A stretch of DNA of 64,000 nucleotides from Streptomyces alanosinicus (GTDB taxonomy: Bacteria; Actinomycetota; Actinomycetes; Streptomycetales; Streptomycetaceae). This document shows positions 1 through 8,435 of the stretch, in pieces. The stretch covers positions 103,649 to 167,648 of the forward strand of contig NZ_BMVG01000017.1 of assembly GCF_014650595.1 (NCBI RefSeq). The letters are read 5' to 3'. The position numbers were made by a program, and so were the translations under genes. The notes beneath the pieces are model-generated. The model did no database searches, was not told the origin of the DNA, and saw only the letters and a program-made list of their open reading frames with translations. How positions within the stretch are numbered: position 1 is the stretch's first letter; every line of letters starts with the position of its first letter.

Positions 1-863
1 CCGCGCGGCTGGTGCCCGGCACCCGGCCCGCGGGTGTTTACACCACCGGTGAACTCCAGCAGGCCGTCCACCTGTTCGGGCAGCACATCGGCACCCGAGC
101 CGTCGTCGTCGGCGCCGAGGACGTCTCCTACGCGGCGGCCGACACCGTGCGCGCGGCCGGGGCCGAGGTCGTCGCCCTGGTCACCGAGCACCCCCGCGCG
201 CAGACCGGCGGGATCCGGGCCGGCGCCGCCCGGCTGGGGCACGGCATCCCGCTGCTGACGGACACCACGGTCGCCGAACTGCTCGGCCGGGGCCGCCTGT
301 CCGGGGTCCGCGTCCGCCACCGCGACGGCCGTACGGCGGTCCTGGCCTGCGACACCGTCGTGTTCACCGGAGATTTCGTCCCCGACCACGAACTGGCCCG
401 GCGTGGCGGCCTCCTCCTGGACCCCGGCACCCGCGGCCCCGCCGTCGACGGCTTCCTGCACACCTCGCGGCCCGGGGTCTTCGCCGCCGGGAACCTCCTG
501 CACGCCGTCGAACCCGCCGCCACCGCGGCCCGCGAAGGCGCCACGGCGGCCACGGCCGTCCTCGGCTTCCTCGCCGGGAGCACCGGCTGGCCCGCACCCG
601 GGATCCCGCTCACGGTCGAGGCCCCGCTGCGCTGGATCGCCCCGAACCGCATCACCCCGGCCGGCCCGCCGGCCCCGTACGTCCTGCGCACCGGCGCCCC
701 CTTGACCCGCCCGGTCCTCCGGGTCCGGCAGGACGGCCGGCTGCTGCACCGTGAGCGGCCGGCCCCGTGGACCGTGCCGCCGGGCCGCACCCTGACCCTG
801 TCGGCGCGCTGGACGGGGCAGGTGGATCCGGCGGGCGGCGAGGTGCGGGTGAGCGCGGGCTGA
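1..863 (+). CDS. NAD(P)/FAD-dependent oxidoreductase, C-terminal part (5' truncated by window edge)
   Basis: The reading frame is already open at base 3 and has a plausible GTG only at 12, so the true start lies outside the window. The visible 280-odd residues resemble the second half of a pyridine-nucleotide-disulfide oxidoreductase of the kind seen in amine oxidase or HcnB-like subunits. The pattern LPG/VPGTRPAGVYTTGELQ near the beginning is followed by an NAD-binding beta-alpha-beta stretch (AVVVGAEDVSYAAADTVRAAG). Near residue 150 there is a typical FAD-domain return strand (RPGVFAAGNLLHAVEPAATA). The last 100 residues form an extra beta-rich tail. It ends 25 bp before the convergent lipid operon. 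Flavoenzyme is a safe call; the substrate is unknown. Confidence 0.75.
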   Translation, partial: ARLVPGTRPAGVYTTGELQQAVHLFGQHIGTRAVVVGAEDVSYAAADTVRAAGAEVVALVTEHPRAQTGGIRAGAARLGHGIPLLTDTTVAELLGRGRLSGVRVRHRDGRTAVLACDTVVFTGDFVPDHELARRGGLLLDPGTRGPAVDGFLHTSRPGVFAAGNLLHAVEPAATAAREGATAATAVLGFLAGSTGWPAPGIPLTVEAPLRWIAPNRITPAGPPAPYVLRTGAPLTRPVLRVRQDGRLLHRERPAPWTVPPGRTLTLSARWTGQVDPAGGEVRVSAG

Positions 864-887
864 CCGGACCGGCCCCGCGATGCGGGG

Positions 888-1799
888 TCACCCGGCCGGC
901 GGGTCCGCCGCGTAGTCCCGGAGGCCGCGCCCGCCGGTCCACCCCCGCGCCCCGGCCTTGGACACGTCCAGGACGACGGAGTGGGCCAGTTGATCGACCG
1001 CGTAACGGGTGAGGTACGGCTCGGCGTGCGGACGCAGCCGGGCCACCGTCTGGGCGGCGCTCGCCGCGGTGCGGGCGACCGCCGCGGGAAGGTGCCGGAT
1101 CCGGGCTCGTACACCGTGGGCCCGCAGGACCGCGTCGATGGCCCGGTCCCGGTCGTAGGGCTCGGGGTCGGCGATGTTGTAGGCGCCCGGCGGCCAGCCG
1201 GCGGCGGCGAGGCACGCCTCGGTGAGGTTCTCCACGGCCGTCAGGCTCAGCTCGACGCTCGGCCCCGGCAGCATGAGCAGGCCACCGCGCACCCGGGACA
1301 ACAGCCGGGGCACCAGATGCGGATCCCCGCTGCCGTAGACCGCCCGGGGGCGCAGCACCACGGCACCGGCGGCGAGCGCCAGCGCCTCACCTGCGGCCTT
1401 GGTGCGGCCGTACGCGTTCAACTGGCCGTGGACCGGGTGGTCCTCGGTGATCCGGCCCCGGCCGGGACCGGGCGCGTACACGCTGGCGCTGCTCACCCAC
1501 ACCACCGGCCGGCCGGCGGCCGCCCGCAGCAGCCGCGCCGTGCCCTCGACGTTGACCGCGCGCATCGCGGCTTCGGCGGCGGAGCCGGGCACCGGGTCGC
1601 CGACCGCCGCCGCGCAGTGCACCACGATGTCGGCGCCGGCGAGATCCGGCAGCTCGCGGGCGGCGTCCCACGGCACATGCCGGCCGACCGGGCCGGGGCG
1701 GCGCCCGACACACAGCACCCGGGCGCCCCCGGCGGCGGCCGCGGCCGCGACATGCGACCCGCAGAAGCCGCTCGCCCCGGTGACGGCGATCGTGGTCAT
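888..1799 (-). CDS. NAD(P)-dependent epimerase/dehydratase-type reductase (extended SDR, OleD-like)
   Basis: This 303-residue extended short-chain dehydrogenase has the Rossmann motif TGASGFCGS at residues 7-15, the catalytic serine region WVSSASVYAPG and the YGRTK (YxxxK) dyad. The ATG at 1799 overlaps the stop of the upstream P450 gene by four bases (ATGA), which fixes the start and indicates translational coupling. It is the last gene of a six-gene minus-strand operon that also holds an OleA-like thiolase and an adenylating enzyme. In olefin and beta-lactone pathways a homologous SDR (OleD) reduces the 2-alkyl-3-ketoacid made by OleA, and that role is my inference here. A nucleotide-sugar epimerase acting with the two glycosyltransferases is the main alternative. 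Confidence 0.8.
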   Translation of the reverse strand: MTTIAVTGASGFCGSHVAAAAAAGGARVLCVGRRPGPVGRHVPWDAARELPDLAGADIVVHCAAAVGDPVPGSAAEAAMRAVNVEGTARLLRAAAGRPVVWVSSASVYAPGPGRGRITEDHPVHGQLNAYGRTKAAGEALALAAGAVVLRPRAVYGSGDPHLVPRLLSRVRGGLLMLPGPSVELSLTAVENLTEACLAAAGWPPGAYNIADPEPYDRDRAIDAVLRAHGVRARIRHLPAAVARTAASAAQTVARLRPHAEPYLTRYAVDQLAHSVVLDVSKAGARGWTGGRGLRDYAADPPAG

Positions 1800-2932
1800 C
1801 GGCCCTCCCGAGGACTGCTGGTGGCGCGGACGGTGAGGGTATGCCAGCCGGGCAGCGCCGCGGTCCGGTCGGCGCGGGCGCGTACGACGGCCGGCCGGTG
1901 GACGGCGAGGGCGGCGAGTGTGTCGTCGAGCTGGGCGCGGGCCAGTCGCGCGCCGGGGCAGGCGTGGGCACCGGCGCCGAAGACGAGCCGGGCCACGGCG
2001 GGCGGCGCGGGGCGGTGGGCGTCCGGGGGATCGGCGTGGGCGCGGGCGGCATGCCGGGCCACCAGGATCAGGCGGTCCCCGGCCCGTACCGGGCAGCCGT
2101 CCAGCACGGCGTCGGCCGCCGCCGCGCGCGGCAGCAGCGGGGACGGGGCGATCACCCGCAGCAGTTCGTCCACCAGGGCCGGGCGCAGCCGGTCGTCGGC
2201 CGCCTGGTCCCACAGCGCCGCGTCGGCACACCAGGCGGCGGCCCGCGGGAGGGCCGCCACGGTGGTGTTGACGGCGGCGACCGCCAGCATCGCCCGCAGG
2301 GCCGATGCGCCGGCCTCACCCGGCGGATCCTGGGTGAGCAGGGCCGTGAGGCGTGCCGTCGCCGCGGCCGCGGCCGGGCCGGCCCCGGGCGGCCGGGGAC
2401 CCGGCAGATGGTCGCGTACGGCGGCGGCCGCGGCCTCTCCGGCCGCCTCGGCGACACTCTCGGGATCCCCGCCCGCACCGAGCAGCGCGCAGACGGTGGC
2501 CCCGGCCAGTTCGCGTGCCAGCGGCACCAGATCGACGGTTCGCCCCGCGGCGAGCGGGGCCAGTCGGCGGTCCAGCACCTCGCGCCACACCGGCCGCAGC
2601 CGCTCCACCCCGGCCGCGCCGAGCCCTTCGGCCACCGAGCGGCGGGCGACGCGATGACCGGTGCCCTCCTGGTCGAACAGCGCCCCGCCGGCGGACAGTT
2701 CCCGCGCGGCGGCCCCGGTGGTGCCGGCCCCGGCGCGGTCCAGGGGAACACGGGTGAGGGCATGGCGGTACGCGTCGCCGCCGTGCACCAGCACCGTTCC
2801 CCCGAGCCGGGTCACGGACCGGCGCCGGGCGAGGGCGAGCAGGGTGAACAGCAGGGGGTGGGAGCGGGTGTACACACGCCGGTCGCGGCGGCGGGCCGCC
2901 CGGACGCCGGACGGGACGGACGAGCCGGTCAT
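1796..2932 (-). CDS. Cytochrome P450
   Basis: The 378-residue protein has the haem-binding loop FGAGAHACPG, with the cysteine thiolate ligand, near residue 320. The K-helix ExxR appears as DELLRV and the I-helix threonine sits in AAVNTTVA. It is slightly shorter than the usual 400-residue actinobacterial class I P450, mostly at the N-terminus. It has no reductase fusion and no ferredoxin gene beside it. The ATG at 2932 overlaps the stop of the glycosyltransferase upstream. Within the operon it is expected to oxidise the lipid or glycolipid product; the substrate cannot be read from sequence. Confidence 0.9.
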   Translation of the reverse strand: MTGSSVPSGVRAARRRDRRVYTRSHPLLFTLLALARRRSVTRLGGTVLVHGGDAYRHALTRVPLDRAGAGTTGAAARELSAGGALFDQEGTGHRVARRSVAEGLGAAGVERLRPVWREVLDRRLAPLAAGRTVDLVPLARELAGATVCALLGAGGDPESVAEAAGEAAAAAVRDHLPGPRPPGAGPAAAAATARLTALLTQDPPGEAGASALRAMLAVAAVNTTVAALPRAAAWCADAALWDQAADDRLRPALVDELLRVIAPSPLLPRAAAADAVLDGCPVRAGDRLILVARHAARAHADPPDAHRPAPPAVARLVFGAGAHACPGARLARAQLDDTLAALAVHRPAVVRARADRTAALPGWHTLTVRATSSPREGR

Positions 2933-3702
2933 CGTACGTGCACCTGCGCCGCGTCGGCGGGCCGGTAGCGGCGGTCCCAGCACCACAGCAGGGTCCGGCG
3001 CGCACCCCACGCCCGCAGCCGGCGCAGGCTGGAGTGCACCACCATCTGCTCGGCCCGCGCGATCCGGTCGCTGTGCTCGCGCGCCCGGTTGAGGAACACC
3101 ACGTCCTCGGGCGGCCCCTGGAGCGGCACCCGCGGTGTGCCCCCGCAGCGCAGGTACAGGGCGGCCGTGACGGCGAGGTTGTGCCCGTGGCACAGCACGT
3201 AGGGCGTGCGGTAGCGCGGGTGGCGGTGGGCCCTGCGGTACCGGCCGTACAGCGCGGTCGCGCGGGTCACCGCCGGCAGCAGCCGCCGCTCGACGAGCGA
3301 GGGGTGCTCGTCCCGGCGAGGCACGCTGCGGCCGCAGGCCAGCTCCGTTCCGCGCCCCAACTCCGCGCGCACGGCCGCGATCCAGTCGCCGGCGGGCAGA
3401 CAGTCGGCGTCCGTCCGGGCGAGCAGCGCGGCGCCCTGCCCGATGGCGTACCGGAATCCGGTGTCGGCGGCGGCCCCGGCGCCCGGCTCGTCCTCGCGGA
3501 CCAGGTGGACGGCGAAGGGCACGGCGCGGGCGAAGCGGCGCACGACGGCCGCGGTGGCGTCCGTGGAGGCGTTGTCGACGACGACCAGGGCGAAGCCGGT
3601 GTCGGTCTGGGCGGCGAGCGCGGCGAGCGTGGCCCCGATGCCGGCCTCCTCGTTGAAGGCCGGCACCACGACCCACAGCGGCGCCCGGTGCGGCGCGTTC
3701 AC
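2929..3702 (-). CDS. Family 2 glycosyltransferase (first of two in operon)
   Basis: This GT-A fold glycosyltransferase has 257 residues. The nucleotide-sugar binding start reads WVVVPAFNEEAGIGATL, the strand-helix element is VVVDNASTDATA, and the DxD metal site is ARTDADCLP. The GTG start at 3702 overlaps the stop of the adenylating enzyme gene (GTGA) and is the only start that fits the family's N-terminus. No membrane segments are evident, so it is probably a soluble or peripheral enzyme. It is clearly paralogous to the second GT2 of the operon (5177-5917), sharing the VVVDNASTD, DTGFRYAIG and RTDADCLP blocks, which suggests duplication followed by specialisation for two successive transfers. 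Confidence 0.85.
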   Translation of the reverse strand: MNAPHRAPLWVVVPAFNEEAGIGATLAALAAQTDTGFALVVVDNASTDATAAVVRRFARAVPFAVHLVREDEPGAGAAADTGFRYAIGQGAALLARTDADCLPAGDWIAAVRAELGRGTELACGRSVPRRDEHPSLVERRLLPAVTRATALYGRYRRAHRHPRYRTPYVLCHGHNLAVTAALYLRCGGTPRVPLQGPPEDVVFLNRAREHSDRIARAEQMVVHSSLRRLRAWGARRTLLWCWDRRYRPADAAQVHVR

Positions 3703-5177
3703 CTCCGTCCCCCAGCCCCGAGCCGGGCGGCGGCCAGGCGTGCGGTGGCGGCGCGATCCGGCTTGCGGGAGCGCCCGGACAGCGGAATGTCGGCCAGCAG
3801 CAGCGCATCCGGCCGCGCGGCCCCCATCCGCCGCAGCGGACCGCTCAGCGAGGCCCGCAGCGCCTCGGGATCGGCGCCCCGGCCCGGCTGCACGACGGCG
3901 ACCAGACGCTCGTCGCCGTCGCCGGCCGGCACCCCGACCAGCAGGGCCAGTTCCACGCCGGGCACATGCAGGGCGGGCTCGTACAGCCCCGGGTAGATGT
4001 TCTCGGCGTCCCTGAGCACCATGTCCTTCAGCCGGCCCCGCAGCACGATCCGGCCGCCGTCGAGCCGCGCCCGGTCGCCGGTGGCGACCCACGGGTCCGG
4101 TGCCTCGCCCAGATAGCGGTCGCGCGCGGCCGGACCGGACAGCAGCAGCTCACCGCGGGCGTCCGTGGTGGCCGTCACTCCCGGCAGCGCAGCGCCCACC
4201 AGGTCGCCGTCGCCGGTGAAGGCGGCCTTGTCGGCCTGTTCCACCGCGGCGGCGGGGAACAGCTCGGTCAGCGCGTACACCCCCCAGGCCTCCTCGGCCC
4301 CCGCCCGCTTGACCCGGGTGAGCAGCTCGGCGCTCGCCGGGGCCGACCCCGTCCACACCGTCCCGGTGAACCGGGCCCGCGCGGCGAGCGCCGCGCGTAG
4401 CTGAGGGGGCGTCAGATAGGTGGCCTGTGGGGCCAGCCGGCGCAGTTGCCGGGACAGCACGCGCGGTGCGCGGGCGGGCAGCGCGACCGGCGCGCCGCCC
4501 GCCAGGGACGGCACGAGGACGAAGAACGTCCCGCCGAGTACCGGCCGCCCGGCCTCCACCCGGACCAGACCGGCCACCGTCGCCATCCCGGCGGCGAGCG
4601 AGGAACGGGTGTGCACCACCGCGCGGGGACGTGCGGTGGTACCCGAGGTGAAGACGATGACCGCGTCGCCGTCCTCGTCCACCGGACGCGGCAAGGCCAC
4701 CGAGCGGACACCCGCGTCCACGGCCGGGGCGCAGCCGGGCAGCCTGGGCCCGACCGTGACCACCGGCCCCAGCTCCGCGAGGTCCGGCAGGGCCAGTCCG
4801 GCCCGGCGGGCGAGCGGGCGGGCCCACCCGGCGGCCGCCTGGGCGGTGGCGTCGGCGAGGACGGTATCCGGCCGGGCGAGGGCGAGCCGGGCGCGCAGCA
4901 CGTCCGGTCCCGCGCCCGGGTCGAGCACCGCGGCCCGCGCACCGAGCCGGTGCACGGCGAGCAGCACGGCCAGCGCGCGGGGTCCGGGCCGTACGGCGAC
5001 GCCGACGGTGGCACCGCGGGCGATGCCGCGCGCGTGCAGGGCGGCGGTGTAGCGGTCGGCCAGATCGGCCAGGTCCGCGCAGGTGGCCTTGACGCGTACG
5101 GCCCCGGTGCGGGTGGTGCCGAGGACGGCGGGCCGGCCGGGGTGTGCGCGAAGGGCGTGGGTGAGGGTGTCGAGCAT
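3699..5177 (-). CDS. Acyl-adenylating enzyme (ANL superfamily: acyl-CoA/AMP ligase, possible OleC-like role)
   Basis: The 492-residue ANL-superfamily enzyme has the P-loop-like A3 motif FTSGTTARPRAVVHT, a YALTE-like A5 region, ATGDRA (A7), GRLKDMVLRDAENIYP (A8) and a C-terminal lysine in SGRSRKPDR (A10). It should activate a carboxylic acid with ATP. Placed between an OleA-like condensing enzyme and an OleD-like reductase, it sits where OleC (beta-lactone synthetase) would. However, its A8 region looks like an ordinary acyl-CoA synthetase rather than OleC, so CoA ligation or starter loading is equally possible. The ATG at 5177 shares its first base with the stop of the upstream GT2 (TGATG). 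Confidence 0.8.
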   Translation of the reverse strand: MLDTLTHALRAHPGRPAVLGTTRTGAVRVKATCADLADLADRYTAALHARGIARGATVGVAVRPGPRALAVLLAVHRLGARAAVLDPGAGPDVLRARLALARPDTVLADATAQAAAGWARPLARRAGLALPDLAELGPVVTVGPRLPGCAPAVDAGVRSVALPRPVDEDGDAVIVFTSGTTARPRAVVHTRSSLAAGMATVAGLVRVEAGRPVLGGTFFVLVPSLAGGAPVALPARAPRVLSRQLRRLAPQATYLTPPQLRAALAARARFTGTVWTGSAPASAELLTRVKRAGAEEAWGVYALTELFPAAAVEQADKAAFTGDGDLVGAALPGVTATTDARGELLLSGPAARDRYLGEAPDPWVATGDRARLDGGRIVLRGRLKDMVLRDAENIYPGLYEPALHVPGVELALLVGVPAGDGDERLVAVVQPGRGADPEALRASLSGPLRRMGAARPDALLLADIPLSGRSRKPDRAATARLAAARLGAGGRR

Positions 5178-5917
5178 CAGCGCGGATCCTCCCCGTGCCG
5201 GCCCGGGCCCCGGTCGAGATACCAGCGGGCGGTTCCGGCCAGCCCATAGGCGCGCAGCCGCCGGGAGGAGTTCTCCACGACCATGGCCCGCTCGTGCACG
5301 ATGGCCGTGGTGCGGCGCCGGACCCGGTTCAGGAAGACACGGTCGGTGGGTGAGGGGCGGCGCGGCATGCCGCCGACGGCTTCGTACAGGGCGGCCGTGA
5401 TGGCCATGTTGTTGCCGGCGTGCATCCGGTACGGGGCGAGATAGCCGTGCCGGCGCCGGTGGGCGGGCCGTACCCGGCCGAAGAACGCGGCGGCATGGAC
5501 CAGGGCGCGGAAGCCGGCCCGCCCGAGCGGTCCGTGCTCGTCGCGCCGCGCCTCGATACGGCCGCACACCAGGCCCGCGCCGTGCCGCAGCGCGTCCCGG
5601 GCGGCCGCCGTCCAGCCGGGACCGGGCAGGCAGTCGGCGTCGGTACGGGCCAGCAGCGTCGCGCCCCGGCCGATGGCGTACCGGAAGCCGGTGTCCACCG
5701 CACAGCCCACGCCCTTCTCGGGCTCGCTCAGGACGTGCACCGGGAACGGCGCCCAGCGGGCGAACTCGTAGGCGATCGCCGCCGTGCCGTCGGTCGAGGC
5801 GTTGTCCACGACGACGAGTGTGAAGCCGCGGTCGCGCTGGGCCGCGAGCGCGTCCAGCGTGGCGCCGATCCGTCCGGCCTCCTGGTGCGCGGGCACCACC
5901 ACCCACAGGGCGCTCAC
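5177..5917 (-). CDS. Family 2 glycosyltransferase (second of two in operon)
   Basis: The 246-residue GT-A glycosyltransferase has the starting motif WVVVPAHQEAGRIGATL, VVVDNASTDGTA and the DxD block ARTDADCLP. It shares extended blocks with the GT2 at 2929-3702, so the two are paralogues within one operon. It begins four bases inside the end of the thiolase gene (ATGA) and ends by sharing a base with the next start, so the whole operon is translationally coupled. Sugar donor and acceptor are unknown; a lipid hydroxyl made by the thiolase/reductase pair is the natural candidate. Confidence 0.85.
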   Translation of the reverse strand: MSALWVVVPAHQEAGRIGATLDALAAQRDRGFTLVVVDNASTDGTAAIAYEFARWAPFPVHVLSEPEKGVGCAVDTGFRYAIGRGATLLARTDADCLPGPGWTAAARDALRHGAGLVCGRIEARRDEHGPLGRAGFRALVHAAAFFGRVRPAHRRRHGYLAPYRMHAGNNMAITAALYEAVGGMPRRPSPTDRVFLNRVRRRTTAIVHERAMVVENSSRRLRAYGLAGTARWYLDRGPGRHGEDPR

Positions 5918-6942
5918 GCCTTCTCCCAGACCATCGTCATCATGCTCACGCCACCGCCCAGGCCCACGAACAGCACCCGCTCGCCGGGCCGCAGCCGGTC
6001 ATGGACGAGGTCGAGCTGCACCCCCAGGGTGGCGCTGGCCATGTTGCCCAGTTCGGGGACCGTGACGACGAGCCGGTCCCGGGGAATGCCGGTCAGCTCC
6101 ACGAACCGCTCCAGGTACGGCACGGTCACCTGGTGCACCAGGATGTGCCGGAAGTCGGCCCAGTCCAGCCCGGTGCGCTGCCGCGTCCGGTCCAGCACAC
6201 AGGTGCCGATCTTCTCGAACACCTCGCGCAACTCGGTCCCGTCGCCGCGGAAGTAGGTGTGCTCGTCGCCGCGCGGGTGCCGCGAACCGCCGCCGAAGAT
6301 CCCGCCGACGGACCAGTGCTCCGAGTGCGTCTCGGTGTCCACGTCGAGGATGCCGCCCCGCTCCACCGGCGCCAGGACGACCGCGGCCCCCGCGTCGCCG
6401 AAGGTGTAGCCGGCGAAGCCGTCCCGGAACTGGCCGGGGTCGCGCGGGGCGTGCCGCACCGAGCGGCTCGGGGTCTCCCCGGTGACCACCAGAGCCCGGC
6501 GGGCCCGGCCGGCCAGGATCATCGCCCGCGCCGTGTCGATGCCGTTGACGAAGCTGTTGCACGCGTTCGTCACGTCCAGCGCGTGCGCCCGGGAGCCCAG
6601 TTCGGCCTGGACGACATGGGCGGTCGCCGGTTCGACCATGTCCCGGGTGGCGGAGGCGAAGACCAGCAGGTCCACGTCGGCCGGGGCGATCCGGGCCCGG
6701 CTCAGCGCGGTGCGTGCCGCCCGCACCGCGAGCGTCGAGGCGTACTCGCCCTCCGCCACGGCACGGCGTGCCGCGATCCCGGTGACCCGCTGGAGCATCC
6801 GCGGCGGCAACGACAGCCCGGACGCCGCGGTGATCCGCCGCTGCAGGTGCTGGGACGTGACCTCGCGCTCCGGCAGGCAGGACGCCACCGCCGTGATACC
6901 GACCCGGAGCCCCGGACCTCGAACAGCATGGTCTGTGTACAT
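5914..6942 (-). CDS. OleA-like thiolase-superfamily condensing enzyme (3-oxoacyl synthase III family)
   Basis: The 342-residue ketosynthase III fold protein has the active-site Cys128 in DVTNACNSFVNGID, His270 in ILVHQVTVPYLERF and Asn300 in PELGNMASATLG. Two features favour OleA over FabH. Residues 100-107 read RDMVEPAT and carry Glu104, the position of OleA's catalytic glutamate. The TNAC-FVNGxD block also follows OleA's nucleophile segment. OleA joins two fatty acyl-CoAs in a non-decarboxylative Claisen condensation. I chose the ATG at 6942; an earlier in-frame start at 6984 exists, and neither has a clear ribosome binding site. It is the first gene of the minus-strand operon and is divergent from the gene at 7099. 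Confidence 0.75.
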   Translation of the reverse strand: MYTDHAVRGPGLRVGITAVASCLPEREVTSQHLQRRITAASGLSLPPRMLQRVTGIAARRAVAEGEYASTLAVRAARTALSRARIAPADVDLLVFASATRDMVEPATAHVVQAELGSRAHALDVTNACNSFVNGIDTARAMILAGRARRALVVTGETPSRSVRHAPRDPGQFRDGFAGYTFGDAGAAVVLAPVERGGILDVDTETHSEHWSVGGIFGGGSRHPRGDEHTYFRGDGTELREVFEKIGTCVLDRTRQRTGLDWADFRHILVHQVTVPYLERFVELTGIPRDRLVVTVPELGNMASATLGVQLDLVHDRLRPGERVLFVGLGGGVSMMTMVWEKA

Positions 6943-7098
6943 GCCGGGGACGCTACGATCCGCACACACCACCTGCCTGAGCACGCGTACTCAACCGGCC
7001 TGGGTACACAGCCGTTGTCCGATTCGCGCTCACCCCGGCAAACGAGCCCGGCACGGGCGGCAGGCGGAACTGTCGTACCCGGGCGATAGCTTGCCGCC

Positions 7099-7572
7099 AT
7101 GGCAGACATCTACGAACTCTCCCTGGCGCTGCACCTGCGCGAGCAACTCGCGGACGAAGAACTCGCCGAGCTCCGCTGGCATCTCGGGCTGGGCCCCCGA
7201 CCGAAGACGCTCCGCATCGTGTCCTCCTTCCCGGTCGTCGTGGAGGATGAACACGGCGAGCCCGTCATCGTGGACGACCCGGTGCCGCTCCTGGGCGAAC
7301 AGGGCGAGGCGTGGAAGGTGGACGGAGCGCTCGTCTCGGTGCTGGTGCGGTGCGGCGACGCCCGTCACGGCGCCTGGGCGCTGACCGTCAGGCAGGAGAT
7401 CCACCCCGACGCGTTCGACCCCACCGGTGAGCTGCTCGCTTGGCTGGCCGGGAAAGCGGACGACCGGCACCGGGTCCGCGCCGACACGGTCCAGCTGGGC
7501 TGGACCAGATTCCACGAGTCGGACCGGTTCGAGCCTCTGGTGGTGCGGGACGGCGAGGTGGAGTGGCCCTGA
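7099..7572 (+). CDS. Conserved hypothetical protein
   Basis: The protein has 157 residues and I do not recognise the family. It has no signal peptide or membrane segment. It begins with a leucine-rich helical stretch (LHLREQLADEELAELRWHLG), and the rest looks like an alpha/beta fold with several beta strands and aromatic residues near the end (LGWTRFHESDRFEPLVVRDG). The charge pattern, with many Asp and Glu, suggests a small soluble cytoplasmic protein. It is monocistronic, divergent from the lipid operon and convergent with the crotonase gene. High-GC coding bias supports it as a real gene. Confidence 0.6.
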   Translation: MADIYELSLALHLREQLADEELAELRWHLGLGPRPKTLRIVSSFPVVVEDEHGEPVIVDDPVPLLGEQGEAWKVDGALVSVLVRCGDARHGAWALTVRQEIHPDAFDPTGELLAWLAGKADDRHRVRADTVQLGWTRFHESDRFEPLVVRDGEVEWP

Positions 7573-7630
7573 GGGCTGGTCCCCGGCCGGGGGTCCGGCG
7601 GGCGGGAGAGCCGGCGGGCGGGGGACCGGT

Positions 7631-8395
7631 TCACAGGTCCGTGAAGGAGCCGTGTCGGCCGGCTCCGGTGGTGAAGCGGGCGGCTCCTTCCGCGCTCTGT
7701 GCCAACACCTGGACGCCGTGCCGGAGTTCACCGCGCAACGCCGAGTCCTCGTCCTGTCCCTCCTGGTCGAGGACGGATGCGCGGTCGCTGCGCAGACAGG
7801 CCTGCGGGAAGCGGGCGATGGCCGCCGCCAGGGCCTCGGCCTCGGTGCGGGCGCGGTCCGTCGGGACCACGCGGTTCACGAGTCCCATCTCCTGGGCCTC
7901 GCGGGCCGGGACCGGCCGGCCGGTGAGGATCATGTCCATGGCCCGGCTGGTGCCGATCAGCCGGGGCAGCCGTACCGTGCCCCCGTCGATCAGCGGCACG
8001 CCCCAGCGACGGCAGAACACCCCGAACACGGCGTCCTCCTCCGCGACCCGCAGATCGCACCACAGGGCGAGTTCGAGGCCGCCCGCGACCGCGTGCCCGG
8101 CGACGGCGGCGATCACCGGCTTCGACAGCCGCATCCGCGTCGGCCCCATCGGCCCGTCGCCGTCCCGCGCCACCCGGTTGCCGCGGTCCGTGCCGATCGC
8201 CTTCAGGTCCGCACCCGCGCAGAAGGTGCCGCCCTCACCCCACAGCACCGCCACCCGGGCGTCGTCGTCCGCCTCGAACTCCCGGAAGGCCGCGGCGAGT
8301 TCGGCCGCCGTCGGCCCGTCGACCGCGTTCCGGGCCGGCGGGCGCGAGAGGACGACGGTGGTGACGTACGCGTTGCGCTCCACGCGAACCGGCAT
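7631..8395 (-). CDS. Enoyl-CoA hydratase/isomerase (crotonase) family protein
   Basis: The 254-residue crotonase has both oxyanion-hole segments, GTFCAGADLKAIG near residue 60 and AAVAGHAVAGGLELALWCDLR near residue 115, with a glutamate at the first catalytic position (GGLELAL). The second usual catalytic glutamate position, near FCRRWGVPLIDGG, is not clearly a Glu. The enzyme may therefore be an isomerase, hydrolase or hydratase with altered chemistry. It stands alone on the minus strand, upstream of the UPF0104 gene's 3' end. The reaction cannot be assigned from sequence. Confidence 0.85.
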   Translation of the reverse strand: MPVRVERNAYVTTVVLSRPPARNAVDGPTAAELAAAFREFEADDDARVAVLWGEGGTFCAGADLKAIGTDRGNRVARDGDGPMGPTRMRLSKPVIAAVAGHAVAGGLELALWCDLRVAEEDAVFGVFCRRWGVPLIDGGTVRLPRLIGTSRAMDMILTGRPVPAREAQEMGLVNRVVPTDRARTEAEALAAAIARFPQACLRSDRASVLDQEGQDEDSALRGELRHGVQVLAQSAEGAARFTTGAGRHGSFTDL

Positions 8396-8435
8396 GGGAG
8401 GCCCTCCTGGTCATGGTCCGGGAGGCCACTGTGCC

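Noticed and set aside
5914..6984. Ordinary FabH (fatty acid initiation) for the thiolase
   Set aside because: Glu104 in RDMVEPAT and the operon context fit OleA better, and no acyl carrier protein or other fab gene is adjacent.
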